From: CAZUDI01 sp964618975
GTDB taxonomy: Bacteria; Desulfobacterota; Desulfomonilia; UBA1062
Direction: 5' to 3'
DNA: 64,000 nucleotides
Assembly (NCBI GenBank): GCA_964618975.1
Contig: CAZUDI010000007.1
Location: 13,808-77,807 of the forward strand
Numbering within the stretch: the stretch's first letter is position 1; each line of letters starts with the position of its first letter. Below, in pieces: positions 51,489-59,410 of the stretch. The translations under genes and the position numbers were made by a program. The notes beneath the pieces are model-generated. The model was not told the origin of the DNA. It worked only from the letters and a program-made list of their open reading frames with translations, and did no database searches.

Positions 51489-51614
51489 ATGAAGGCACGC
51501 ATCCGCAACAGGCGCCCCGGCAGGACAGCCGACAAAGGGCGCACCCACAAGCATGCATCGGGGCCTGAAAGCACGGGCTCATCCGCATCCGTTACCTGCC
51601 GAACCCTGATGTGA
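51489..51614 (+). CDS. Possible small basic peptide (41 aa)
   Basis: ATG after GAAGGGGA, encoding a peptide rich in Arg, Lys, Thr and Ser (MKARIRNRRPGRTADKG ... VTCRTLM). It lies about 110 bases before the hydrogenase gene. There is no codon run that would suggest a leader-peptide sensor, so it may be chance. Confidence 0.2.
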   Translation: MKARIRNRRPGRTADKGRTHKHASGPESTGSSASVTCRTLM

Positions 51615-51721
51615 GACGACGCACGCCCCTTAAAAAGGCGTGGCCCCTCGTATCCGGATCGATGCCCCCGATGACATCGATGTAAAGTTCTCACCAAACC
51701 ACACGATCAGAGAGGATGACT

Positions 51722-54700
51722 ATGCTTACACTTACCATCGACGACAAGAAGTGCACCGCAGAAGATGGCATGACCATCATCGATGCAGCCAAGGCCAACG
51801 GCATCACCATCCCGGCCCTGGGATACGACCCGCGGGTCAGCCCCCCCAGCACCTGCGAGGTGGGCTTCGTCGAGATCAAAGAGGGCCAAAAAACGCGTTT
51901 CGTTTCGGCCACCTCGGGCCTGGTGAAAGAGGGCATGCTGATCCGCACCCAATCCGAGGCGCTGAAAAGCTACCGCACCATCTACCTGCAAGCCCTGCTG
52001 CGCAACCACTACGGTGACTGTGAGGCCCCCTGCAGCCTGCGCTGCCCTGCCCATATCGATATCCAGAAATACCTCCAACACGTGTCCTGCGGCAACATCC
52101 ATGAGGCCCTCGAGGTCATCAAGGAAAGCAACCCCCTGCCTGCGGTGTGCGGGCGCGTCTGCCCCCACCCCTGCGAGTCCGAGTGCCGCCGCAATGCCCT
52201 GGACGGACCCGTGAACATCAACGGGGTCAAGCGTTTCGTGGCCCATTGGGACTCCAGCCAGCTCACCCCCTACACCCCATCCTGCCGGCCCGATACGGGA
52301 AAGCGCGTGGCCGTGGTCGGGGCCGGACCGGCCGGGTTGAGCGCCGCCTATTTCCTGCGCCGCCAGGGACACCAGGTCACGATCTTCGAGATGCACTCCG
52401 CGCCGGGGGGCATGCTGCGCTGGGGCATCCCCTACTACCGCCTGCCGGCCGAGACGCTTGACGCGGAGATCCAGTCCATCCTCGACCTGGGGGTGACGAT
52501 CCACTACCACCAGAGGCTGGGACGCGACTTCACCCTCGAGTCCCTCAGACGCGACGGTTTCGAGGCCGTCTTCGTCGGCCTGGGCGCGCAGAAGGCCACC
52601 CCCATCGGGGTTGCGGGCGAGGACCTGCCCGGCGTGATGTCCGGCCTCGATTTCCTGGCGCGCCTGGCGCGCGGTGAAACCCCTGAGGTGGGCGAGCGTG
52701 TCCTGGTCCTGGGCGGCGGCAACACCGCCATGGATGCCGCCCGCAGCGCCATCCGTCTGGGCGCCCGGGACGTGACCATCGCCTACCGGCGCACCCGCCA
52801 GGAGATGCCGGCCCAGGCGATCGAGGTTGAGGAGGCCCTCGAAGAGGGCGTCAACATCCAGTTCCTCACGGCCCCGGTCTCGATCAGACCCAGCGACGGA
52901 CTCCTGCAGCTCACCTGCATCCGCATGGTCCTGGGCGAACCCGATCAGAGCGGCAGGCGCCGGCCGATGCCGGTGGAAGGTTCGGAATTCGCCTTGCCGG
53001 CCAATACGATCATCTCCGCCATCGGCCAGGCCGTGGAGGGCGACTGCCTCGAGAATGCGGCCCTGATCGAACGGTGGGGCAACGTCAAGGTCGACCCTGC
53101 CACCCTCCAGACCGCCCTGCCCTGGGTCTTTGCGGGGGGTGACTGCGTCACCGGCCCCGATATCGCCATCACCGCCATCGGTGCCGGCCAGCGGGCCGCC
53201 TTATCCATCGATCAGTATCTTTCGCACGGCCGGGTCACACCAAAGGCCGAGCCCTACACCTGCAGCCGCGGGGCCTGGCAGGACCTGCCCCCCGAGGCCT
53301 TCAAGGATGTCGTCCCGGCCCGGCGGCATGAGGTCCCGGTGCTGCCGCCGCTCACGCGCAGGGACAATTTCCGGGAATCGACCACCAACTGGTCCCTGGA
53401 GACGGCCATGGAGGAGGCCGCGCGCTGTCTGGCCTGCGGCTGCACCCAGCGCTATGCCTGCGACCTGCGCACCTATGCCAGCCAGTACGGGGTCCAGTTC
53501 GATGCGAACCAGGCACCCCGTCCGCTGCCCATCGACAACAACCACCCGATCATTACGCGCGACCCCGGCAAGTGTATCCTGTGCGGTCTGTGTCTCAAGG
53601 TCTGCCGTGAGATGGAGGGCGTCTCGGCCCTGAGCTTCAATGAGACCGAAGGTATCCTGAGCATCGGACCCAACGACCACCGCCCGCTGGACCTGACCAT
53701 GTGTGTGGCCTGCGGCCACTGCGCCGCCATCTGCCCCACCGGGGCACTGAGCCTGAAACCCGTGCTCCCGCACGTGTATCGCGCCCTGCAGAACCCGGAG
53801 CTGACCGTCGTGGCCCAGATCGCCCCGGCGGTCCGCGCCGCCATGGGCGAGCACTACGGCATCCCCGCCGGGGAGGTTATGCCGGCCCTGAGTGCCGCGC
53901 TCAAGCAGCTCGGCTTCGATTATGTCTTCGATACCTGCTGGGCGGCCGACCTCACGATCATGGAGGAGGGCACCGAGTTCCTCAGCCGCCTGGCCGAGGG
54001 GGGCGTGCTGCCGCAGATAACCTCCTGCTGCCCGGCCTGGGTGAACTACTGCGAAAAGACGGCCCCGGACATCCTGCCCCACCTGTCTTCCTGCAAGTCC
54101 CCCCAGCAGATGTTCGGGGCGGTCATGAAGCGCTACTTCGCCCGGCAACTCGACGTGCGGCCGGAGCTGCTCTACTTCGTCTCCATCATGCCCTGCAACG
54201 CCAAGAAATACGAGGCCCGCAGGCCCGAATTCGGCAACGATGGCATCCCGGACGTGGATACCGTACTTACCACCAATGATGTGATCGAGATGTTCAGCGA
54301 CAAGCACATCGATCCGGTGGCCATCCCGCCCGTGGCAATCGACGCCTTCTTCGGCAACATCAGCGGCGCCGGGATCATCTTCGGCGCCTCGGGCGGCGTG
54401 GCCGAGGCGGCGTTGCGCCTGTCGGCGGAGCGTGTTACCGGTCAGCGAATGGAAAGCTTCACCTACGAGGGGATACGGGGGCTCCAGGGGGTCAAGGAGA
54501 CCACGGTCACCCTGGGGGAGACCCAGGTGCGCCTGGCCGTGGTGAGCGGGCTGCAGAACGCCCAGCACCTGATCGACCGCATCCGCTCCGGCGACGCCCC
54601 CTATGACCTGATAGAGGTCATGGCCTGTCCCGGCGGGTGCATCAACGGCTCCGGCAACCCGGCGCCGCAGCTGGTCAGCGATACGGAGCATCGCCTCGAG

Positions 54701-55156
54701 GTCCTCTATCGCCTCGACCAGGAGGCCCCCATCCGGACGAGCCAGGACAATCCCTCGGTGCAGGCGCTCTACACCAACTGGCTGGGAAAGCCGGACAGCA
54801 CGGCCTCGCACGAGGCCCTGCACACGACCTACCGCCGGCGCTCCATGCGCCAGGAGCAGGAGGCCGCCGACGAGTCGCTGCGCGAACAGGCCCTGATCGA
54901 TGTAGGGGTCTGCATCGGCACCAACTGCTATCTCAAGGGTTCATGGCGGCTGCTGGAAGGGTTGGCGGCCGAACTGCGCCGGCGCGGGCTGCATGAGCGC
55001 TTCCGCGTCAAGGCCCAGTTCTGCACCGGTCAGTGTGACGGCGGGCCGAACGTCGTGGTGGGCCGCAAGATCATCCCGCAGGTGGACCCGGACGAGGCCG
55101 GGGCCTTCATCGACACGGTGCTCATGCCCCTGCTCGATGAGGGGGAGAAGGTGTAA
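51722..55156 (+). CDS. [FeFe] hydrogenase fused to a GltD/NfnB-like NAD(P)H oxidoreductase
   Basis: A 1144-residue multidomain enzyme. Order: ferredoxin-like domain (1-75, only one of four expected Cys kept), Cys-rich linker (DCEAPCSLRCP, CGRVCPHPCESEC), GltD-type module with FAD motif VVGAGPAGLSAAYFL and NAD(P) motif VLGGGNTAMDAA, CxxCGC ... C segment, two 4Fe-4S sites (CILCGLCLKVC, CVACGHCAAIC). The H-cluster domain has TSCCPAW (C769-C770), MPCNAKKYE (C825) and MACPGGCINGSG (C969, C973). Residues 1055-1140 form a thioredoxin-like 2Fe-2S domain. It matches the glutamate-synthase-linked type of group A hydrogenases. AGAGG precedes the second of two ATGs. It should couple NAD(P)H and ferredoxin to hydrogen. 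Confidence 0.92.
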   Translation: MLTLTIDDKKCTAEDGMTIIDAAKANGITIPALGYDPRVSPPSTCEVGFVEIKEGQKTRFVSATSGLVKEGMLIRTQSEALKSYRTIYLQALLRNHYGDCEAPCSLRCPAHIDIQKYLQHVSCGNIHEALEVIKESNPLPAVCGRVCPHPCESECRRNALDGPVNINGVKRFVAHWDSSQLTPYTPSCRPDTGKRVAVVGAGPAGLSAAYFLRRQGHQVTIFEMHSAPGGMLRWGIPYYRLPAETLDAEIQSILDLGVTIHYHQRLGRDFTLESLRRDGFEAVFVGLGAQKATPIGVAGEDLPGVMSGLDFLARLARGETPEVGERVLVLGGGNTAMDAARSAIRLGARDVTIAYRRTRQEMPAQAIEVEEALEEGVNIQFLTAPVSIRPSDGLLQLTCIRMVLGEPDQSGRRRPMPVEGSEFALPANTIISAIGQAVEGDCLENAALIERWGNVKVDPATLQTALPWVFAGGDCVTGPDIAITAIGAGQRAALSIDQYLSHGRVTPKAEPYTCSRGAWQDLPPEAFKDVVPARRHEVPVLPPLTRRDNFRESTTNWSLETAMEEAARCLACGCTQRYACDLRTYASQYGVQFDANQAPRPLPIDNNHPIITRDPGKCILCGLCLKVCREMEGVSALSFNETEGILSIGPNDHRPLDLTMCVACGHCAAICPTGALSLKPVLPHVYRALQNPELTVVAQIAPAVRAAMGEHYGIPAGEVMPALSAALKQLGFDYVFDTCWAADLTIMEEGTEFLSRLAEGGVLPQITSCCPAWVNYCEKTAPDILPHLSSCKSPQQMFGAVMKRYFARQLDVRPELLYFVSIMPCNAKKYEARRPEFGNDGIPDVDTVLTTNDVIEMFSDKHIDPVAIPPVAIDAFFGNISGAGIIFGASGGVAEAALRLSAERVTGQRMESFTYEGIRGLQGVKETTVTLGETQVRLAVVSGLQNAQHLIDRIRSGDAPYDLIEVMACPGGCINGSGNPAPQLVSDTEHRLEVLYRLDQEAPIRTSQDNPSVQALYTNWLGKPDSTASHEALHTTYRRRSMRQEQEAADESLREQALIDVGVCIGTNCYLKGSWRLLEGLAAELRRRGLHERFRVKAQFCTGQCDGGPNVVVGRKIIPQVDPDEAGAFIDTVLMPLLDEGEKV

Positions 55157-55168
55157 GGGGGAAGAGAC

Positions 55169-55438
55169 ATGCTCATCGTAACCATTTGCGTGGGGAGCTC
55201 CTGCAGTCTGCGCGGGTCGGACGACCTGGCCGGGGAGATCCAGCGCCTGATCGAGAAGGAGGGCCTCGAGGGGCTGGTGGATATCGTGGGGGCCTTCTGC
55301 ATGGACACCTGTTCCAAGGGGGTATCCATACGCGTCGGGGAGCGCGCCTTCAGCGGCATCCTCCCCGAAGATGCGGAGTCCTTCTTCTATACCGAGATCC
55401 TGCCCGCGGTCGACAGCCCGCTCGTAACCAGGACATGA
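55169..55438 (+). CDS. Thioredoxin-like [2Fe-2S] ferredoxin
   Basis: An 89-residue NuoE/HydC-type thioredoxin-fold ferredoxin. The four ligands follow the pattern C7-x4-C12 (CVGSSC) and, after about 31 residues, C-x3-C (CMDTC). It lies 12 bases after the hydrogenase gene and 28 before the sensory hydrogenase gene, so it most likely passes electrons to or from one of them. GGGGAAGAG precedes the ATG. Confidence 0.9.
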   Translation: MLIVTICVGSSCSLRGSDDLAGEIQRLIEKEGLEGLVDIVGAFCMDTCSKGVSIRVGERAFSGILPEDAESFFYTEILPAVDSPLVTRT

Positions 55439-55466
55439 GCGCATCCGGACTTCACTGGGGGGACCC

Positions 55467-57185
55467 ATGAACGAACCGATCATCACCACCAATCCGGCCC
55501 GCTGCCGCGATTGCTACCGCTGTGTGCGCAGCTGCGAGGTCAAGGCCATCCGGGTCAGGGACGGTCAGGCCCAGGTCATTCCCGAGCTGTGCATCCTCTG
55601 CGGCACCTGCGTGCGTGTCTGCCCCCAGCAGGCCAAGAGCGTGCGCAGCTCGGCGGCGGATATCCAGCAGGCCCGGGCACAGGGGCGCCTGCTGATCGCG
55701 ACGGTGGCGCCTTCGGCCCCGGCCTTCTTCGACATGAGCAGTTTCGCCGACCTGGAGGAGGCCTTAAGGGCCCTGGGTTTCCATGCGGCCGAGGAAACGG
55801 CCGTCGGGGCCCAGATCGTGGGCCTGGCCCACCGGGAGTATGTCGAGCGGACTAAAGAGCGCTGGCCGGTGATCACCTCGTCCTGTCCGGTGGTGATCAA
55901 CCTGGTGGAGCAGTATCATCCCGATCTGATCCCCCACCTGGCCCCGCTGGTTTCGCCCATGATCGCCCACGGGCGCCTCTTGAGGCAGCGCTACGGACAG
56001 AAGGCCTACATCGTCTTCATCGGCCCCTGCATTGCCAAGAAGATGGAGATGTCGGTTTCCCCCGTGGCCGGGGTGATCGACACCGTCATGACCTTCCAGG
56101 GACTGAAGGACTGGCTCGACGAGAAGGGTATCATCTGCCGCCCATCGGCGGAGATCGCCGTGGAGCCTCCGGCGGAGAGGGGGCGGCTCTTCCCTGTCGA
56201 AGGCGGATTGATCGGCACGGCGCACCTCAACACGGACCTGCTCGACAGGCGCATGGTGGTGGCCTCGGGGCTGGACGCCTGCCGCGATGTACTGGAGGGC
56301 ATCAGGGAAGGCCATATCGATGCCAGCCTGGTGGAACTCCTGGCCTGCAAGGGCGGCTGCATCAACGGACCCTCGATGGCCGGTCTCTCCGGCGGCATCA
56401 CGCTCGCACGCCAGAAGGTCATCGCCTACAATGCGCGCCATCAGCCGCCGCTGCTCGTCGACCGCGCTGACTGGCCGCCCCTGGATCGATCCTACCAGGA
56501 CCGTAAGGATCATGTGCCGGCGTTCAGCGAAGAGCAGATCCAGGAGGTCATGCACCGCGTCAACAAATACACCCCGGAGGACGAGCTCAACTGCGGGGCC
56601 TGCGGCTATTCCAGCTGCCGGGAAAAGGCCATCGCCACGCTGCGTGGCATGGCGGAACCCATGATGTGCATCCCCTACATGCGCCGGCGCTCCGAATCCC
56701 TGTGCCAGGTCGTCATGGATGCCTCCCCCAATTCGATCCTGATCATCGATGACCACCTGAACATCCATGAGGCCTCGCCATCCTCCGAGATACTCTTCCG
56801 GTGTTCCATGGCGGACGTGGTGGGCAAGCACCTGTCGTGCCTGATACCTGTCATGGACGACTTCATCCATGTGCGCGACAGCGGAGAGGCGGTGATCGGC
56901 AAGGTGCGCCGGCTGCTAGAGGATCTCGTGGTCGAACTGACCATCGTCAGGGTCGAGGGCCAGCCGCTCATGATCGCCATCCTGCGCGACGTTACGGAGC
57001 GCCAGATGGAACGCGACCGGTTCGACGCCCTGCGCGAGGAGACCATACAACGCACCCGCGAGGTGCTGAGCAAGCAGATGCGTGTGGCCCACGAGATCGC
57101 GCACCTCCTGGGGGAGACCACGGCCGAGAGCAAGACGATCGTCTCGCACCTGGCCAGGCTGCTGGAAGAGGATACCGCCAAGTGA
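55467..57185 (+). CDS. hydS: Sensory [FeFe]-hydrogenase-like protein with PAS domain (HydS type)
   Basis: A 572-residue protein. Two N-terminal 4Fe-4S sites (CRDCYRCVRSC, CILCGTCVRVC) precede an H-cluster domain with TSSCPVV (C140), GPCIAKK (C188) and LLACKGGCINGPS (C294, C298). A further Fe-S motif of the CGACGYSSC type follows near residue 375, then a PAS domain (about 405-520; MDASPNSILIIDDHLNI, RDVTERQMERDRF) and a C-terminal coiled coil. L1 has one Cys and L2 lacks the Glu found in catalytic enzymes. This matches the group C sensory hydrogenases, which sense rather than turn over hydrogen. Its stop overlaps the GTG start of the phosphatase. Confidence 0.9.
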   Translation: MNEPIITTNPARCRDCYRCVRSCEVKAIRVRDGQAQVIPELCILCGTCVRVCPQQAKSVRSSAADIQQARAQGRLLIATVAPSAPAFFDMSSFADLEEALRALGFHAAEETAVGAQIVGLAHREYVERTKERWPVITSSCPVVINLVEQYHPDLIPHLAPLVSPMIAHGRLLRQRYGQKAYIVFIGPCIAKKMEMSVSPVAGVIDTVMTFQGLKDWLDEKGIICRPSAEIAVEPPAERGRLFPVEGGLIGTAHLNTDLLDRRMVVASGLDACRDVLEGIREGHIDASLVELLACKGGCINGPSMAGLSGGITLARQKVIAYNARHQPPLLVDRADWPPLDRSYQDRKDHVPAFSEEQIQEVMHRVNKYTPEDELNCGACGYSSCREKAIATLRGMAEPMMCIPYMRRRSESLCQVVMDASPNSILIIDDHLNIHEASPSSEILFRCSMADVVGKHLSCLIPVMDDFIHVRDSGEAVIGKVRRLLEDLVVELTIVRVEGQPLMIAILRDVTERQMERDRFDALREETIQRTREVLSKQMRVAHEIAHLLGETTAESKTIVSHLARLLEEDTAK

Positions 57186-58363
57186 GACACCTGGTCGAGT
57201 GTTCCTGGCTGAGCCTGAACAAGACCGGGGAAGAGCTGTGCGGCGACTCGGTCATTATCCGCCAGACGCCCGAGACCTTTGTCGCGGTCCTTTCCGACGG
57301 CCTGGGAAGTGGCGTCAAGGCCAACATCCTCTCGACGCTCACCTCGGAGATCGCCGCGCGCATGTTCCAGTCGGGCGCCGATGTGGAGGAGGTCCTGCAG
57401 ACCATGGCAGAGACCCTGCCGGAATGCAGTGTGCGCAAGCTGGCCTATGCCACCCTGGCCGTGCTCTTGGTCGATCGGGGCCGTGACGCGCACCTGGTGG
57501 AGTTCGACTCCCCGCCCCTGATCCTGGTGCGCGACCAGGAGCTCTTCCAGCTCCCCATGGAAAAGCGGGAAGTCAATGGCCGCAAGATCCGCGAGGCGCA
57601 TTTCGAGCTTCAGGACAACGACTACATGGTCCTGCTCAGCGACGGATACGAACATGCCGGTCTGGGCGGGATATACCGTCTGGGCTGGGGCTGGGACAAT
57701 ATCGCCCAGGCCGTGCAACGTTTTGTGAAGGCGGGGATCGTGGACACCTTCAAGCTGACCCAGGCCCTGACCCGCACCTGCCTCAAACTCTACGACGACC
57801 AGCCCGGTGACGATGCCACGGTCATCGGCATGAAGGTGCGCCCGGCGGTGAACCTCACCATCCTCACCGGCCCGCCGGCCAACAGGGAGCTGGACGAGCT
57901 GGCCGTCACCAGGCTCATGCGCGCTTCCGGGCAGAAGATCGTCTGCGGCGGCAGCACGGCCCAGATGGCGGCCCGGGTCCTGGGGGAGGAGCTGCTGGTG
58001 GAATGGCTGCCCCCCGGCAAGCGGGGCCGCGACGACCCTCCTCCCAAGAAAGGCTCGCCGCCGACGGCGCGCCTGAAGGGGGTAGACCTGGTGACCGAGG
58101 GTATCCTGACCCTGGGCCTGGCGGTGGAAATCCTCAAGGGTGCGGCCACCATCTACGACCTGCCCCGGGACGACGATGCCGCCACCCGCCTGGCCCGCCT
58201 CCTCATGAAGGCGGACGATATCCGCCTGATCGTCGGCACGGCCATCAATCCCAATCAGGTGGCCGACATCATCCGTGGCGAATCCATGCGCATGGTGTAT
58301 ATCCGCGAGATCCTCCAGGAACTCGGGCGGCTGAACAAACAGGTGGTGGTGGAAGAGATCTGA
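57182..58363 (+). CDS. SpoIIE/PP2C-type serine phosphatase linked to the sensory hydrogenase
   Basis: A 393-residue protein with a PP2C/SpoIIE phosphatase fold in the first 220 residues. Metal-binding aspartates are in VLSDGLGSGVKA, LLSDGYEHAG and QPGDDATVIGMKV. The last 170 residues form an extra domain (LTGPPANRELDELAVTRLM, IVCGGSTAQMAARVLGEEL) known from such hydrogenase-linked phosphatases as far as I recall. It starts with a GTG overlapping the HydS stop (GTGA), so the pair is translationally coupled and probably acts as sensor and output: hydrogen state to protein dephosphorylation. The target protein is not in view. Confidence 0.9.
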   Translation: MRHLVECSWLSLNKTGEELCGDSVIIRQTPETFVAVLSDGLGSGVKANILSTLTSEIAARMFQSGADVEEVLQTMAETLPECSVRKLAYATLAVLLVDRGRDAHLVEFDSPPLILVRDQELFQLPMEKREVNGRKIREAHFELQDNDYMVLLSDGYEHAGLGGIYRLGWGWDNIAQAVQRFVKAGIVDTFKLTQALTRTCLKLYDDQPGDDATVIGMKVRPAVNLTILTGPPANRELDELAVTRLMRASGQKIVCGGSTAQMAARVLGEELLVEWLPPGKRGRDDPPPKKGSPPTARLKGVDLVTEGILTLGLAVEILKGAATIYDLPRDDDAATRLARLLMKADDIRLIVGTAINPNQVADIIRGESMRMVYIREILQELGRLNKQVVVEEI

Positions 58364-58391
58364 GATGCGGGGACCGGGCACCCCGCGGAAC

Positions 58392-58973
58392 CTAGTCCTC
58401 GTGGATGATGAGGCGCCCCACCTTCTGCGGGCGGGCCTGGGAACGCGGCAGGGTGATGGTGACGCGCGTCCCGGTAGGCCCGAGGAGCGGGTCGGCGTTC
58501 GAGGCCACCTCTATGCTTCCCGCATGCAGCTTGACCGCGGCATAGGCCCTGGGCAGCCCCAGGCCGGTCCCCTCCCCGGGGGGCTTGGTGCTGAAAAAGG
58601 GGATGAAAAGCAGGTCCATGTCCGCCTGCGCAATCCCGTGCCCGCTGTCGGCAATCGTGATCACCACCCGCTGTTCGTCGCCTGCGAGCCCGATTCGCAC
58701 CTCGCCGCCCTCGGGCGTGGCCTCGACAGCATTGGTCACGAGATCGATCACGACCTTGCGGATGCTCGCTGCATCGAGCCACACCAGGGTCTCCGCCAGG
58801 TCGCACGTAAGGACGAGTGTCACCACCGGCGGCCGGTGCACGTCCTGCAGGCTGCCCTCAATCAGCGCAGCGATGTCCGTGGGCCCTATATGCAGCTCCT
58901 CCAGGCCCGCGGGCCTGAGCTCCCCTTCCCTGTCCGACCGGTGTCCCATGGCTGTCTTCCCCTCAAAGGTCAT
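58392..58973 (-). CDS. Stand-alone histidine-kinase-like ATPase (HATPase_c)
   Basis: A 193-residue protein that is almost only a GHKL ATPase domain. N box DLVTNAVEATP, G1 box DSGHGI, F box FIPFFSTKPPGEG and G2 GTGLGL are all present. There is no phosphoacceptor His helix and no membrane segment. It is convergent with the phosphatase (28-base gap). It could be an anti-sigma-type Ser/Thr kinase that opposes the phosphatase, as in SpoIIAB/SpoIIE pairs, although sequence motifs look more like a sensor-kinase core. Start: ATG after an AGGGG site; other starts within 15 codons are possible. Confidence 0.85.
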   Translation of the reverse strand: MTFEGKTAMGHRSDREGELRPAGLEELHIGPTDIAALIEGSLQDVHRPPVVTLVLTCDLAETLVWLDAASIRKVVIDLVTNAVEATPEGGEVRIGLAGDEQRVVITIADSGHGIAQADMDLLFIPFFSTKPPGEGTGLGLPRAYAAVKLHAGSIEVASNADPLLGPTGTRVTITLPRSQARPQKVGRLIIHED

Positions 58974-59410
58974 TGTGCACCCCTGCCCCATAGCACATTC
59001 TGACTCAGGAATGAACCACCCCGGGAGATGTGCACCCGGGGCGGGGGAGCATCCGGGACATTAATCATGGGCATGAATCCCAGGGCAAGCTTTTGCCCCT
59101 GCCTGCCGCCGCAAGGAGGTAAGGGAAATTGACCCATTGCGCTCAACTCACGGAGCCCTGACAATGAAGAGGGCCGGCTCCTGTTTCAATGGGCATAAGG
59201 GGGACGGTTGCCCTGCCGGCCGTCCCCGGGGGGAAGGGAAGTTCCTTCTCCTGGGAAATAAGTTGCCTCTTAGGGCTGCGTCCGGGAAGGATTGCATCTG
59301 TAACATTAGAGAAACAGGATCAATGAAAATTGCATGAAAATTGCAGTAACTGAATGGACTACGGTGATATGCGACCATGACTTGTTTGACTCTTTTGAGG
59401 AGGTAAGACC
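58974..59410. other. Intergenic region before the LRR-like lipoprotein gene
   Basis: Holds dispersed repeat copy I (59061-59146), a hairpin GGGGACGG / CCGTCCCC (59200-59207 with 59220-59227), and a short tandem repeat ATGAAAATTGC twice near 59322-59345. Base composition falls from GC-rich to AT-rich about here. No supported gene. Confidence 0.5.
59061..59146 (+). repeat. Dispersed intergenic repeat, copy I
   Basis: TTAATCATGGGCATGAATCC, CAGGGCAAGC, GCCGCCGCAAGGAGG, AAATTGACCCATTGCGCTCAA. Good match at the start and end; second hairpin altered. Confidence 0.7.

Larger units (their letters stand above)
51113..51721. other. Intergenic region upstream of the hydrogenase locus
   Basis: About 600 bases. 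It contains the lipoprotein terminator (51115-51150), an inverted copy of the dispersed repeat (51200-51275), a doubtful 41-codon frame (51489-51614) and a small hairpin CACGCC ... GGCGTG near 51620-51640. No clear promoter was recognised. Confidence 0.5.
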
